Shown one piece after another: positions 1 through 10,100 of a stretch of 46,196 bases of DNA (positions are counted from its first letter, which is position 1; every line of letters begins with the position of its first letter). Source of the stretch: Bacteroidales bacterium (GTDB lineage: Bacteria; Bacteroidota; Bacteroidia; Bacteroidales; UBA3824); assembly GCA_024413595.1 (NCBI GenBank), contig JAKSUC010000022.1, positions 1-46,196 on the forward strand, written 5' to 3'. The notes under the pieces were generated by a model, which worked only from the letters and a program-made list of their open reading frames with translations, searched no databases and was not told the origin of the DNA. Both the position numbers and the translations under genes were made by a program.

Positions 1-2
1 AA

Positions 3-530
3 GAAAAAGTTGAAGAACCTCAACCAGAACAACAAGTTGTGGAAACTCAACCAGTAGAACAAGTTGAAGAACCTCAACCAAAACCTCAAGTTGAAGAAAA
101 GGTTGAAGAACAAGTTGTAGAACAACCAAAACAACCAGAACCACAACCAGTAGAAAAGGTTGAAGAACAAGTTGTAAAAACAGACACAGCAATGGTAGTT
201 CCTAATATTTCGTTTGGTCGTGGATTTACCGAGTCTAATTTAGATAAACAAGCAAAAGAAGCCTTAGACTCAATAGCTAATTTGATGAAATCAAATCCAA
301 ATTTAAAACTAGAATTGATAGGTCATACAGATAGTACAGGAACAGAAGAAGTAAATATTCGAGTAGGAAAACAACGTGCCGAAAACATTAAACAAATGTT
401 AGTGAAACGAGGTGTAAAATCATCACGCATAAAATGTTTTACCAAAGGCGAAACTGAACCATTAGTTCCAAACAATTCAGAAGAAAACATGGCAAAAAAT
501 CGTAGAGTAGAAATGATATTTAAAGATTAA
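3..530 (+). CDS. OmpA-family outer membrane/peptidoglycan-binding protein, 5' end outside window
   Basis: The frame is open from base 3, so the gene starts upstream of the window; the GTG at 39 is internal. The first ~50 visible residues are a low-complexity linker of Glu, Pro, Gln and Val (recurring VEEP, VEEQVV and QPQPVE), of the kind that spans the periplasm. The last ~105 residues are an OmpA C-terminal domain: FGRGFTESNLD, then LELIGHTDSTG with the Asp that contacts meso-diaminopimelate, then NRRVEMIFKD with the conserved Arg. The protein should tether the outer membrane to peptidoglycan. A strong intrinsic terminator follows 20 bases after the stop. A decayed inverted copy of its last ~55 coding bases plus the terminator lies at 43081-43197. 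The N-terminal part (barrel, TPR or WD40) cannot be seen, so the subfamily is unknown. Confidence 0.85.
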   Translation, partial: EKVEEPQPEQQVVETQPVEQVEEPQPKPQVEEKVEEQVVEQPKQPEPQPVEKVEEQVVKTDTAMVVPNISFGRGFTESNLDKQAKEALDSIANLMKSNPNLKLELIGHTDSTGTEEVNIRVGKQRAENIKQMLVKRGVKSSRIKCFTKGETEPLVPNNSEENMAKNRRVEMIFKD

Positions 531-550
531 TTCTAAACTACATCAAAAAA

Positions 551-588
551 AAATCCCCGTATGTAATTAAACATACGGGGATTTTTTT
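551..588 (+). terminator. Intrinsic terminator of the OmpA-family gene
   Basis: A 14-base-pair stem (551-564 with 571-584) encloses the six-base loop AATTAA. The stem carries CCCC/GGGG and its 3' arm runs into a T tract. The A tract on the 5' side would let it also act on the opposite strand. Confidence 0.85.
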
Positions 589-676
589 ATCAAATAGTTT
601 TTATTTATTTAATAAATTATACAACAATAATATTAGCTTTTTTATTTATCGATTATTCAATTTATGAAAAAGTTTC

Positions 677-684
677 TATATTTG
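677..684 (+). promoter_or_regulatory. Putative -7 box (TATATTTG) for the Rpn-family gene
   Basis: TATATTTG matches the Bacteroidota -7 consensus TAnnTTTG and lies 26 bases before the ATG at 711. Transcription would begin near 690. That rules out the in-frame TTG at 687 and supports the ATG at 711. No convincing -33 box is seen. Confidence 0.45.
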
Positions 685-710
685 TATTGTTAATACAAAT
701 TAGTAAAAAT

Positions 711-1664
711 ATGGGAACAGATACAACATTTGCTAGATATATAAATTTTTATACAGATTTTGCTTTTAAAAGATTTTTTGGAACAGAGGCTAATAAAGAT
801 TTATTAATAAGTTTTTTAAATGCGTTATTGTTTCGAGATAATTCTAATCAAGACGAATTTATACAAGATGTTAGTTATCTTCCCACAGAACATTTAGGCG
901 AACAAGAAATAGATCGTCGAGCTGTATTTGATGTGTATTGCACTAATAATAAAGGAGAACGTTTTATAATAGAAATGCAAAAAGCATCACAAATACATTT
1001 TAGAGAACGTAGTCTATTTTATGCAACATTTCCAATAAGAGAACAAGCCGTTAAAGGAAAAGAATGGGATTATGATTTAAAAGGTATTTATATTATTGGT
1101 GTCTTAAATTTTACATTTGAAGAAAATAATCAATTTAAATCAAAAACACCTAATACTGATGTAATAAGTGAAATTGTATTAATGAATAAAAAGAATAAAG
1201 AAGTATTTTATGATAAATTGACTTTTATATATCTTGAAATGCCAAAATTCTTAAAAAAAGAAAATGAACTAGTTACAATATTAGATAAATGGCTATATGT
1301 ATTAAAAAATTTATATAAATTATTAGAAAAACCAAAAGAATTACAAGAACGAGTATTTGAACGAGTATTTGAAATTGCAGAAATAACCAAATACAATCCT
1401 CAAGAATTAGCTGAATATGAAGATAGTTTAATGGTTTATCGTGATTATATGTCAACAATTCACGCTGCTGAATATCGAGGAAGAATAGAAGGAATAATAG
1501 AAGGAAGGAGAGAAGGAAGGAGAGAAGGTAGAAAAGAAGGTATAGAATTAGGTAGAGTAGAAGAAAAAATACAAATGGTAAAAAATATGAAACAAAAAGG
1601 GCTTTCTTTTGATATAATATCTTCAATAACAGGATTGACAATAGATGAAATAAATAATATATAA
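711..1664 (+). CDS. Rpn-family recombination-promoting nuclease (PD-(D/E)XK transposase-like)
   Basis: The product is 317 residues from the ATG at 711; an upstream in-frame TTG at 687 would fall at the predicted transcription start. The N-terminus (FYTDFAFKRFFGTEANKDLL) and the core FDVYC followed 13 residues later by IIEMQ give the D...E-x-Q pattern of the PD-(D/E)XK nuclease-transposase family (Rpn/PDDEXK_2). Members are recA-independent recombination-promoting endonucleases, often annotated as putative transposases. The C-terminus has the typical charged EGRREGRREGRKEG tail, encoded by 12-base tandem units at 1500-1535, then a short helical end (SSITGLTIDEINNI). It looks intact and is of usual length. 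It ends 5 bases from the convergent lpxB stop. A broken gene of another PD-(D/E)XK family lies at 43.5 kb. Activity here is inferred from family. Confidence 0.8.
   Translation: MGTDTTFARYINFYTDFAFKRFFGTEANKDLLISFLNALLFRDNSNQDEFIQDVSYLPTEHLGEQEIDRRAVFDVYCTNNKGERFIIEMQKASQIHFRERSLFYATFPIREQAVKGKEWDYDLKGIYIIGVLNFTFEENNQFKSKTPNTDVISEIVLMNKKNKEVFYDKLTFIYLEMPKFLKKENELVTILDKWLYVLKNLYKLLEKPKELQERVFERVFEIAEITKYNPQELAEYEDSLMVYRDYMSTIHAAEYRGRIEGIIEGRREGRREGRKEGIELGRVEEKIQMVKNMKQKGLSFDIISSITGLTIDEINNI
1500..1535 (+). repeat. 12-base tandem repeat encoding EGRR units
   Basis: GAAGGAAGGAGA occurs twice in perfect tandem (1500-1511, 1512-1523), followed by a diverged third unit GAAGGTAGAAAA and a partial fourth. 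It encodes EGRR-EGRR-EGRK-EGIE. A second, shorter 12-base duplication (GAACGAGTATTT, twice) lies near 1350-1373 in the same gene. The unit length keeps the frame, so copy number could vary without breaking the protein. Confidence 0.8.
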
Positions 1665-1669
1665 AATTA

Positions 1670-2800
1670 TTATTTCTCTATTTTTTTCAAATCCTCAACA
1701 ATAATTTTAGCAGTTTTTGCAGAAGCACTTCCATCGCCTAAAATAGAATTGATTTCTTCGTAGTCGGCTTCCATTTTTTCGCGATAAGGAGTGTTTGTTA
1801 ATATGTTGTTTAGTTCGTCGGTAATGCGATTTACCAAATCGGTTTGAATTAATTCTTTAACCGCCAAACGATTTAATATAATGTTTACTAACGATATAAA
1901 ATTAATTTTAACCAACAATCTACCTAATAAATAGGTTAAATATTGAAGTTTATATATCACAACTTGAGGAGTTCGTAAAAATGCAGTTTCTAAAGTAGCA
2001 GTTCCACTTGTAACAATTGCACCAATAGCATTTTTTACAATGCTATATGTTTGATTAAAAATGACAGAAACTCCAGGATAATTCTTTAAAAATTTATCGT
2101 AATATTCTTTGTCAATACCCGGCGCACCAGCAATAACAAACTGATATTGAGGAAAGTTTTTTGATGCTTTTAGCATTACGGGTAAAAGTTTTTTGATTTC
2201 GGCACGTCTACTTCCTGCAACAAGTGCAACCATTGGTTTATCAGACAATGAATATTTACTTTGAAGTTTTGTGAAAGTTAACAAACTATCTTCTTTTGCT
2301 TTAAGAGCGTCAATCAAAGGATTTCCTACATATTCTACCTTATAATCAAATTGTTTGTAAAAGTCCACTTCAAAAGGGAAAATCACAAACATTTTATCAA
2401 TATATTTTTTGATTTTAAGAGCACGTTTCTTTTTCCACGCCCAAATTTTAGGAGAAATATAATAATAAACTTTTAGGTTTAAAGATTTAGCAAATTCAGC
2501 CATTCTTAAATTAAATCCCGGATAATCAACCAAAATAACTAAGTCGGGCATAAATTCAGTTAACGCCTTACGACAAAGTTTAAAATTCTGATTAACTTTT
2601 CCAATATTAGCCAAAACTTCAACAAAACCCATAAAAGCCATTTCACGATAATGACGAATTAATGTTCCACCTTGTGCCAACATTAAATCACCACCAAAAA
2701 ACCTAAAGTCAGCTTCAGGGTCTTCCTTTTTAATTTGCGCCATCAAATTTGAAGCATGCAAATCGCCCGACGCTTCTCCTGCAATTAGAAAATATTTCAT
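1670..2800 (-). CDS. lpxB: Lipid-A-disaccharide synthase
   Basis: The product is 376 residues, the normal LpxB length. LpxB condenses UDP-2,3-diacylglucosamine with lipid X to give lipid A disaccharide, a peripheral inner-membrane step of lipid A synthesis (GT19). The start MKYFLIAGEASGDLHA contains the GEASGD motif. Other family stretches are YYISPKIWAWKKKR, MFVIFPFEVDFYK, YVGNPLIDAL, LVAGSRRAEI and the ATVTSGTATLETA-like segment IVTSGTATLETAF with the nucleotide-sugar-binding Glu. It lies 33 bases downstream of the SPOR-domain gene on the same strand and is probably co-transcribed. It converges on the Rpn gene with only 5 bases between stops and no obvious terminator. Confidence 0.95.
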   Translation of the reverse strand: MKYFLIAGEASGDLHASNLMAQIKKEDPEADFRFFGGDLMLAQGGTLIRHYREMAFMGFVEVLANIGKVNQNFKLCRKALTEFMPDLVILVDYPGFNLRMAEFAKSLNLKVYYYISPKIWAWKKKRALKIKKYIDKMFVIFPFEVDFYKQFDYKVEYVGNPLIDALKAKEDSLLTFTKLQSKYSLSDKPMVALVAGSRRAEIKKLLPVMLKASKNFPQYQFVIAGAPGIDKEYYDKFLKNYPGVSVIFNQTYSIVKNAIGAIVTSGTATLETAFLRTPQVVIYKLQYLTYLLGRLLVKINFISLVNIILNRLAVKELIQTDLVNRITDELNNILTNTPYREKMEADYEEINSILGDGSASAKTAKIIVEDLKKIEK

Positions 2801-2833
2801 TAATTAAGAAATGATACTTATTAAACACTATCC

Positions 2834-3292
2834 TTACAACTTTGGATATGAAATTACACTTTCCACAACAAAACATCCAGGAAAATTAGATATAATTCTT
2901 TTTTTAAGTTTTGTTGCATCTAAACGAGTACGAAAATTACCAGCACGAACTTTAAAATAAGGAGACTCGTAAATAATTACTGCTTCTTCATCGTCATAAA
3001 GTTCTAAAAAATTTTTTTTGGCTTCTTCTGCTTTTGTTCTAGCATCAGTACCTGAACCAAAATAAATTTGAACACTATAACCATTGGTTTGTCGTTTTTT
3101 ATTTGCTTCTATTAAGTTTTTTTCAATAACGTTAAATTCAGCAACACAATTTACAGATGACGAAACAGTAGAATTGTCTGATGGAAAAATTCCTAATTCG
3201 TTTAATTCAAATGTAGAACGTTGTGCATGTGAAGAACTAACAGCAACACACACAACAACAATAGCTAAAATGTAATTTACAATTTTTTTCAT
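2834..3292 (-). CDS. Secreted SPOR-domain protein
   Basis: The product is 152 residues from the ATG at 3292. An in-frame TTG five codons upstream gives a longer reading but has no support. The N-terminus MKKIVNYILAIVVVCVAVSS is a signal peptide that ends near SHAQ. Residues ~75-150 form a SPOR domain (GYSVQIYFGSG, then SPYFKVRAGNFRTRLDATKL), a peptidoglycan-binding fold that recognises denuded glycan strands at division sites. Cell-envelope or division localisation is therefore likely. It sits upstream of lpxB and divergent from thiL. Confidence 0.8.
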   Translation of the reverse strand: MKKIVNYILAIVVVCVAVSSSHAQRSTFELNELGIFPSDNSTVSSSVNCVAEFNVIEKNLIEANKKRQTNGYSVQIYFGSGTDARTKAEEAKKNFLELYDDEEAVIIYESPYFKVRAGNFRTRLDATKLKKRIISNFPGCFVVESVISYPKL

Positions 3293-3346
3293 AATAATTA
3301 TTATCAATATTTTAATAGATAATATTAAAACTAAGCATTTATTTTA

Positions 3347-3354
3347 TAAATTTG
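3347..3354 (+). promoter_or_regulatory. Putative -7 box (TAAATTTG) for the thiL cluster
   Basis: TAAATTTG fits TAnnTTTG and lies 57 bases before the thiL ATG, in the divergent intergenic region. No clear -33 partner is visible, so the call is moderate. It would drive the four-gene run to 11602. Confidence 0.4.
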
Positions 3355-3411
3355 CCTTTATTTAAAATAAAATAACGAAACAAATATACACTTTTTTTAT
3401 AATATACAAAA

Positions 3412-4431
3412 ATGTTGAATAATTCAGAAAATGAAAATACTTCTATACCAAATGGTAAAGAAGGGTTAATATCAAAGATATCAGAAAAAACAAAGAGTTA
3501 TCATAAAGAAACAATTTATGGAATAGGTGATGACTCAGCCGTATTAAACTATCACGAAAAACGAACTTTAGTATCAACAGATATATTTGTTGATGGTATC
3601 CACTTTGATTTAATGTATACACCATTAAAACATTTAGGATATAAAGTTGTAGTTGCATCTATTTCAGATATTATAGCAATGAATGCCACACCAAAACATA
3701 TTACTGTTTCTATGGCAGTTTCAAATGTTTTGATGCAAGCTCAAATACTTGAAATTTATGAAGGTATTCATCATGCGTGTGAAGAATATCAATTAGATTT
3801 GATTGGTGGTGACATTACTAGTTCTAAAAAAGGAGTTTCTATTTGTGTTACATCAATGGGAATTGCCAACGAAGAAGATATTGTTTATCGCAAAGGAGCA
3901 CGTCCTACTGATTTATTGTGTGTTACTGGTAATTTAGGTGGCGCATATATGGGACTTCAATTGCTAGAACGTGAAAAATCTATTTTCCAATCCACTGGAG
4001 TTCAACCTAAATTAGAAGGAAATGATTATGTTTTGCAACGTCAACTAAAACCAACTGCACGTCTCGAATTACTTAATTATTTTAAAACCAAAGAGATTAA
4101 ACCAACTTCAATGATAGATTTATCAACAGGATTGGCAACAGAATTAATAAATCTTTGCAATAGTTCTAATATGGGATGCGAAATATTTGAAGAACGTATT
4201 CCAATAGAAGATGATACACGAAAAATTGCTGCTGAATTTGGCATTGATCCTACTATTGCTGCATTAAACGGTGGTGATGATTTTGAAATTTTGTTTACAA
4301 TAGAACTTTCTAATTATGAAAAAATTAAAAACAATGATTTCTTTTCTATTATAGGTTCTATTAATCCTATCGACAAGGGAACTAACATTGTTATGAGTGA
4401 TGGAAATATTATTCCTATAAAAACCAATTAA
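3412..4431 (+). CDS. thiL: Thiamine-monophosphate kinase
   Basis: The product is 339 residues, normal for ThiL, which phosphorylates thiamine monophosphate to the cofactor thiamine diphosphate using ATP. The motifs are GIGDDSAV near the N-terminus, STDIFVDGIHFDL, VVASISDIIAMNATP, LIGGDITSS and LNGGDDFEILF, all typical of the PurM/ThiL/HypE superfamily with its Asp-rich metal and nucleotide sites. It is the first gene of a compact run: the SpoIID-like gene begins 1 base after its stop, followed by overlapping AmpG-like and AsmA-like genes. The link to envelope genes is positional; no metabolic link is evident. Confidence 0.95.
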   Translation: MLNNSENENTSIPNGKEGLISKISEKTKSYHKETIYGIGDDSAVLNYHEKRTLVSTDIFVDGIHFDLMYTPLKHLGYKVVVASISDIIAMNATPKHITVSMAVSNVLMQAQILEIYEGIHHACEEYQLDLIGGDITSSKKGVSICVTSMGIANEEDIVYRKGARPTDLLCVTGNLGGAYMGLQLLEREKSIFQSTGVQPKLEGNDYVLQRQLKPTARLELLNYFKTKEIKPTSMIDLSTGLATELINLCNSSNMGCEIFEERIPIEDDTRKIAAEFGIDPTIAALNGGDDFEILFTIELSNYEKIKNNDFFSIIGSINPIDKGTNIVMSDGNIIPIKTN

Positions 4432-4432
4432 T

Positions 4433-5839
4433 ATGAATATTAAATTTGAACCTAAAATAAATGTTGGTATTGTAACATTACCACGTATTGAATTTACATT
4501 GTTGCAAAATTGTTCAACAAGTTTAAATTCTGATATTCCCAAAGGTGATTATACAATAGAAATAAAAGATAATTTTTTAGCAATATATAGCAATGGAAAA
4601 ATAATTGAAATTGCCGCACTTGCATTAGAATTATATTTTGAAAACAACAAAGAAGATTGTATTGAAATAAATAATGTAGAAATAGGAATCAATTTTCATT
4701 GGGATCGTCGCGAAAAACAACGTTTTACAGGTAATATAACATTTCATATTGTTGATAATCAAATATTGGTAATTAATCATGTTTATTTAGAAAACTATAT
4801 TGCAAGTGTTATTTCATCAGAAATGAATGCAAAATGTAGTCTTGAATTATTAAAGGCTCATGCAGTTATATCTCGTTCGTGGATAATTGCTCAAATTGAT
4901 AAAAAAAATAAAAAAAATAATTATGAAGTAATAGATGATTTTGAATTATTAACCCGAAACGATGAATTTGAAAATTCAACACTTCGAGAATCATTAATAA
5001 ATGCAGGACCTGAAGATATTGAAGAAATTATAAAATGGCATGATGTTAATGATCATGAAATGTTTGATGTATGTGCCGACGATCATTGTCAACGTTATCA
5101 AGGAACAACACGCGCCATTAATCCTAACGTTGCCAAAGCAATAGAGGCTACAAGAGGAAAATTTCTTCTTTATAGTGATATGTGCGATGCTCGATTTTCA
5201 AAATGTTGCGGTGGCATTACTGAAGAATATGAATCTTGTTGGGATAATACACATTATGAATATCTGGAAACTTTATCTGATACAAAAGAAAAACCAGATG
5301 AATTAATGGATTTAACAATAGAAGAAAACGCATATAAATTTATTCATTCTTCACCTAAATGTTTTTGTAATACAAAAAACAAGAAAATTTTAAACAAAGT
5401 TTTAAACAACTACGATGCAGAATACAACAATTTTTTTAGATGGCAAGAAACTCTTTCAGCTAAACGTGTTGCAGAATTAATAAAACTAAAAACAAATATT
5501 GATTTTGGTAATATTTTAGATTTAATTCCCCTACAAAGAGGCAAATCTTCTAGAATTATAAAACTTAAAGTGGTAGGTGAAAAATGTACCAAAATATTTG
5601 GTAAAGAATTAGAAATTAGAAGAATATTAAGTGAAACTCATTTATATAGTTCTGCATTTACTGTTGATAAAAAAACAGAAAATAATGAATTGTATTTTGT
5701 ATTAACAGGAGCAGGTTGGGGACATGGTGTAGGTATGTGTCAAATTGGAGCTGCTGTTATGGCAGAAAAAGGTTATAAATACGAAGATATTTTAGATCAT
5801 TATTATCCAAATTCAACTATATGTCAACTTTATCACTAA
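4433..5839 (+). CDS. SpoIID/LytB-domain protein (peptidoglycan turnover)
   Basis: The product is 468 residues. The central segment YLENYIASVISSEM followed by LELLKAHAVISRSW is the SpoIID core, including the Glu used by SpoIID lytic transglycosylases. The C-terminus carries LTGAGWGHGVGMCQIGA and a final YYPNSTI, as in the family. SpoIID proteins cleave glycan strands denuded of stem peptides or enhance amidases. There is no clear signal peptide, yet the protein is cysteine-rich in the middle (CADDHCQRY, KCCGG, CFCN). This is the common Bacteroidota version, next to an AmpG-like permease. Its stop overlaps the next start by 19 bases, suggesting translational coupling and a joint role in muropeptide release and uptake (inference). 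Confidence 0.85.
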   Translation: MNIKFEPKINVGIVTLPRIEFTLLQNCSTSLNSDIPKGDYTIEIKDNFLAIYSNGKIIEIAALALELYFENNKEDCIEINNVEIGINFHWDRREKQRFTGNITFHIVDNQILVINHVYLENYIASVISSEMNAKCSLELLKAHAVISRSWIIAQIDKKNKKNNYEVIDDFELLTRNDEFENSTLRESLINAGPEDIEEIIKWHDVNDHEMFDVCADDHCQRYQGTTRAINPNVAKAIEATRGKFLLYSDMCDARFSKCCGGITEEYESCWDNTHYEYLETLSDTKEKPDELMDLTIEENAYKFIHSSPKCFCNTKNKKILNKVLNNYDAEYNNFFRWQETLSAKRVAELIKLKTNIDFGNILDLIPLQRGKSSRIIKLKVVGEKCTKIFGKELEIRRILSETHLYSSAFTVDKKTENNELYFVLTGAGWGHGVGMCQIGAAVMAEKGYKYEDILDHYYPNSTICQLYH

Positions 5840-7149
5840 AAAATAATAAATCTGCATGTTGGGTACCAACATTATATTTTGCCGAAGGTATTCCATATAC
5901 AGTTGTAATGAATTTAACCACAATAATATTTTTTCAAGTTTTGGGATTATCAACTCAAGATACTACTATGTATCTAGGTTGGCTTAATATACCATGGCTA
6001 ATAAAACCTTTGTGGAGTCCTTTAATTCAATTAATTAAAACTTCTAGATTTTGGATTATTGCTTGCCAAATATTTATGGGCGCTTTAATAGCATGTTTTG
6101 GGTTAACTATTCCTATTGAAAATAGTTTTAAATACATTATTATTATTTTGTTTTTATGTGCATTTAGTTCGGCTACACATGATATTGCAGCAGATGGTTT
6201 TTATATCGACAATTTGTCTCAAAAAGAACAATCATTTTGGGTGGGTATCAGAAATACTTGTTATCGAATAGCTATGGTTGTGGCTCAAGGTGGTATTGTT
6301 TTATTGGCTAGTAAATTAGAACTATTTACAAACGATAAATATATGGCATGGGCTTATGCACTAATTATTATAGGTGTTTTATTATCATTAATTGGTGTTT
6401 ATCATTTGTTTGTACTTCCTAAAAAACAAAAAACAGACAACCCAAATGATAATTCTTCAAACAAATCACAAAGCATAATTTATTATATATTAATAGGATT
6501 TGTATTACAAATAAAAGATTACATCAAAAAAGATGGAATAGGCTTAGCAATTTCATTTTTATTGGTTTATAGATTAGCCGAAGCATTATTGTTACGTATT
6601 GGACAAATATTTTTGTTAGATGAAGTAAATAATGGAGGTGTAGGTTTAACAACAGAACAATATGGATTAATTTATGGAACAATAGGCGTTATTGCCATGA
6701 TAATAGGAGGCATACTAGGAGGAATTGCCATTGCACGTTATGGTTTAAGAAAAATGTTGTTTCCAATGTTGATAATTTTAAATGTACCAGATGTATTTTA
6801 TTTATTAATATCAGTTTGTAATATAACAAATATTTTTCATATAGGATGTATGGTAGCAATCGAACAATTTGGTTATGGATTTGGATTTACAGCATTTACA
6901 GTTTATATGTTACACATTTCAAAAGGCGAATATGCAACGTGTCATTATGCAATTTCAACTATGTTTATGACAATGGGGCTAATGTTGCCAAGCATGATTA
7001 GTGGTTATTTAAAAGACATTTTAGGTTATAATTTGTTTTTTATATTAGTATTAATTTGCTCAATACCTTCGTTTATTTTAGCGTTTTATGTTAGAAACGA
7101 TAATTTTGTGAACCAAACACAAGATGAAAGACAAACAGACAGAAATTGA
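5821..7149 (+). CDS. AmpG-like MFS muropeptide permease
   Basis: The product is 442 residues and strongly hydrophobic, with about 12 predicted membrane segments. The N-terminal stretch YFAEGIPYTVVMN and the later FSSATHDIAADGFYID are hallmarks of the AmpG/PAT branch of the major facilitator superfamily. AmpG imports GlcNAc-anhydroMurNAc peptides from peptidoglycan turnover. It overlaps the SpoIID-like gene (19 bases) and the AsmA-like gene (26 bases), so the three are almost certainly one transcript. Pairing of a glycan-strand enzyme with a muropeptide importer supports a recycling role. The exact substrate is not shown by sequence. Confidence 0.8.
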   Translation: MSTLSLKNNKSACWVPTLYFAEGIPYTVVMNLTTIIFFQVLGLSTQDTTMYLGWLNIPWLIKPLWSPLIQLIKTSRFWIIACQIFMGALIACFGLTIPIENSFKYIIIILFLCAFSSATHDIAADGFYIDNLSQKEQSFWVGIRNTCYRIAMVVAQGGIVLLASKLELFTNDKYMAWAYALIIIGVLLSLIGVYHLFVLPKKQKTDNPNDNSSNKSQSIIYYILIGFVLQIKDYIKKDGIGLAISFLLVYRLAEALLLRIGQIFLLDEVNNGGVGLTTEQYGLIYGTIGVIAMIIGGILGGIAIARYGLRKMLFPMLIILNVPDVFYLLISVCNITNIFHIGCMVAIEQFGYGFGFTAFTVYMLHISKGEYATCHYAISTMFMTMGLMLPSMISGYLKDILGYNLFFILVLICSIPSFILAFYVRNDNFVNQTQDERQTDRN

Positions 7150-10100
7150 AGATAATTCAAAAGTAAAAATAGAGAAAAAACACAAATTTAGATTTTGGAA
7201 AACTCTTATAATTACTATTTGCGTTTTTGTGTTATTAATAAGTGTAGCACAATACGTTTTATATTATTTTGCATTTCCGTTACTTAAAGAAAAAATATGT
7301 GAAAGTGTACACAAAAATACAAATGGTTTATACCAAATGAATTTTGACGATATCAAACTAAATATATTAACCACAAGTATTTCTTTAACAAATTTTACAC
7401 TAAAACCCGACACAACAGTATATCTAAAACTTAAAGACGAAAACAATTATAATAGAGCAATATATAACGTTTCGGTTTCTGATTTTGAAATCAACAACAT
7501 AAAACTAAAATCTATATTTGGATCAAGAGAATTAGGCATCAACAATATTTTTATGAAAAATCCAGTAATTCGTTTAGCTGGCAAACCAGACGAAAAAAGC
7601 AAAGGCAAATACGATGCTGTTCATAAAGATTTGTATCCTTTAATTAGCAAATATTTTGGTTCTGTTTCGGTTAATGACATTGAAATTACAAATGGTTATT
7701 TCGACTTTTATAAAAAAATTACTGACGATAAAGAGATGGCTATGGTTGGTAATATTAATATTTCGATGTTTAATTTTAATATGAATGAATTAATATATGC
7801 TGTTAACAACAAATTTCTATATTCTGATAAAATATATTTAAATTCAAACGATTATAAAATTCGTTTAGCAGATAGTACCCACTCAATATCTACAGGTTCA
7901 TTAATAATTAATACCGAAGACTCCACAATATTGGCATCAAAAGTTTCACTTTTAGCAGATGGTAAAAAAGCTAATTATACAAATAAAGAAAAGTTTAATG
8001 TTAATCTAGATACAATTTTAATTAAAGGGGTTGATATTAACAAAGCATACTTTAAAGGAGAAGTGGATATTTCTGACGTAAAACTAACAAACCCTAAAAT
8101 CGATTTTAAAACAGGTAAAAAACGTAACAAAGAAAGTAAAAAGTTAGAGTCTACAGGCTCGGGAAACTGGTATTCCTTAATAAAAGGTACTTTAAAATCT
8201 ATTAATATTGACACCTTTAATATATCAAATGCCTCTATAAAAATTTATAACATAAAATTTACTAAACCAGCCTATGAAATAGGAAAACTTGACATTGTAT
8301 TATGTGGATTTGTTTTAGACTCATTGGCTTATCGTAGCAAATCAAAAATTTTATATTCCAACGATTTAGACATTAATATTAAAGATTTTGATATGCGTTT
8401 ACCAGACCATGTTCATTTATTGTCGTCAAATAATTTGTTGGTTTCTACAAGAAATAAAATTATTACAGCTAATAATATAAAAATTAAACCTCTTTTTAAT
8501 TCTCACGATTCTACTGACACTAGAATGAATATTTCAGTTCCACAACTTGATATTAAAAATGTTGACATAAAAAAAGCTTACAACTCTCAAAATTATCAAA
8601 TGTCAAGTGTGGCAATTGTTTTACCACAAATCGAAAGTCGTAGTTTTCACGATACTGCTTCAATTTCTAAACCAAAGCGTTCTATGATAAAAGCTTTAGC
8701 TGATGAATATTTCAAATCATTAAATATTAATCGTTTGTCTATTATAAAAGGAGAGGTAGACATCGATCAACAATCTTCAATTTTAGAAGATAGTTTAACT
8801 TTGATTGGCAAATTATCTATGTCTATCGATAATTTTTTAATTACACAACAGTCAATTTCAGAAAACAATCGTACATTTTTATGTTCTAACATTTCATTTT
8901 CGCTCAACGATTTTGTAATGAAACCTTCTAAAAGTTTACATACTCTTCGTGGCAATAGTTTGAATATAGATTCTAAACAAAAAAAGATTTCTTTAAACAA
9001 TCTTAGTTATTCTGCTGATATGGATGCTGATTTTATTCCAAACCTAAAACGTTTAGGAAAACATTCGGTTATGGCTTTAAAAATTAAAAATGCAGAAATT
9101 GACAACACTCTTTTAATCGAAGGATTATACAATCATAAAATTGATATTGGAAATATTAATGTATCATGTCCAGAATTTGTATTTTATGAATATCCTGATT
9201 TTAAAATTAAAAATTCTTCTAATAAAGATTCTATTTTAACAGATTCTATTGCAGATACTAATATACCAACAGATAAAGAAATATATCAAGATTCTATTTT
9301 TAATTTAAGATCTAATCTTGAAAAATTAGTAGCAAATTGTTTTCCTAAAAATATTAATCTAATTAAGGTTGATTCATTAAATATTGATAGTGGAATTGTT
9401 AAAGTTAGTATTAGAGACTCATTTAATGTTTCAAAAATAGAAACAGAAAACAAATTTAAATTTTCTATCAATAAATTCAACTATAATAAAGATAGTATCT
9501 ATAATGAAAATAAAATATTATTCGCTGATAATTATTTATTAAATATCAATAATTTTAGATTTCTTTTACCAGACGGAATTCATGCTATTAAAGCAGGTGA
9601 AATAAGTATTTCTACCTTAGGAAAATATTTTAAAGCTAAAAATGTTTTTATGTCACAGCGTGACGAATTTGAAATTGTTAACCATAATATTATAAATTCT
9701 TATTACCCTGAAATTGAAATTACAGGTGTTGATTTCGAAAAATTTAATCAAACAGGAAGTTTAAATGCTGATATTTGTAATATGAATAATGGGGTATTTA
9801 CTATTACTAAAGCTGATTCGGTTGCTAAAAAAGATGAAAATAAAAATGGAAATATTATTAATAACATTATTAAATCTATAAATATATTTAAAATTAATTC
9901 TAATAATAATAAATTTGGAATTTACGAAAATCATAGAGGTTTAACTTCTAGAATTGTTTATGCAGATTTTGATTTTAGTTGTGATTCGTTGTTGGTTGAT
10001 AGTTGTAATTTTGCCCAAAATAAGCATATCGCAACTTTCTGTAATCCTAATTTTAATATTTCAAATTTTTCTGCATCATTAAAAGATGGTGATAATTATA

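Noticed and set aside
1273..1641. 122-codon Leu/Phe-rich frame on the - strand.
   Set aside because: It is the shadow of the purine-rich EGRR tail of the Rpn nuclease gene, so the hydrophobic run is a by-product of GAAGGA codons read in reverse.
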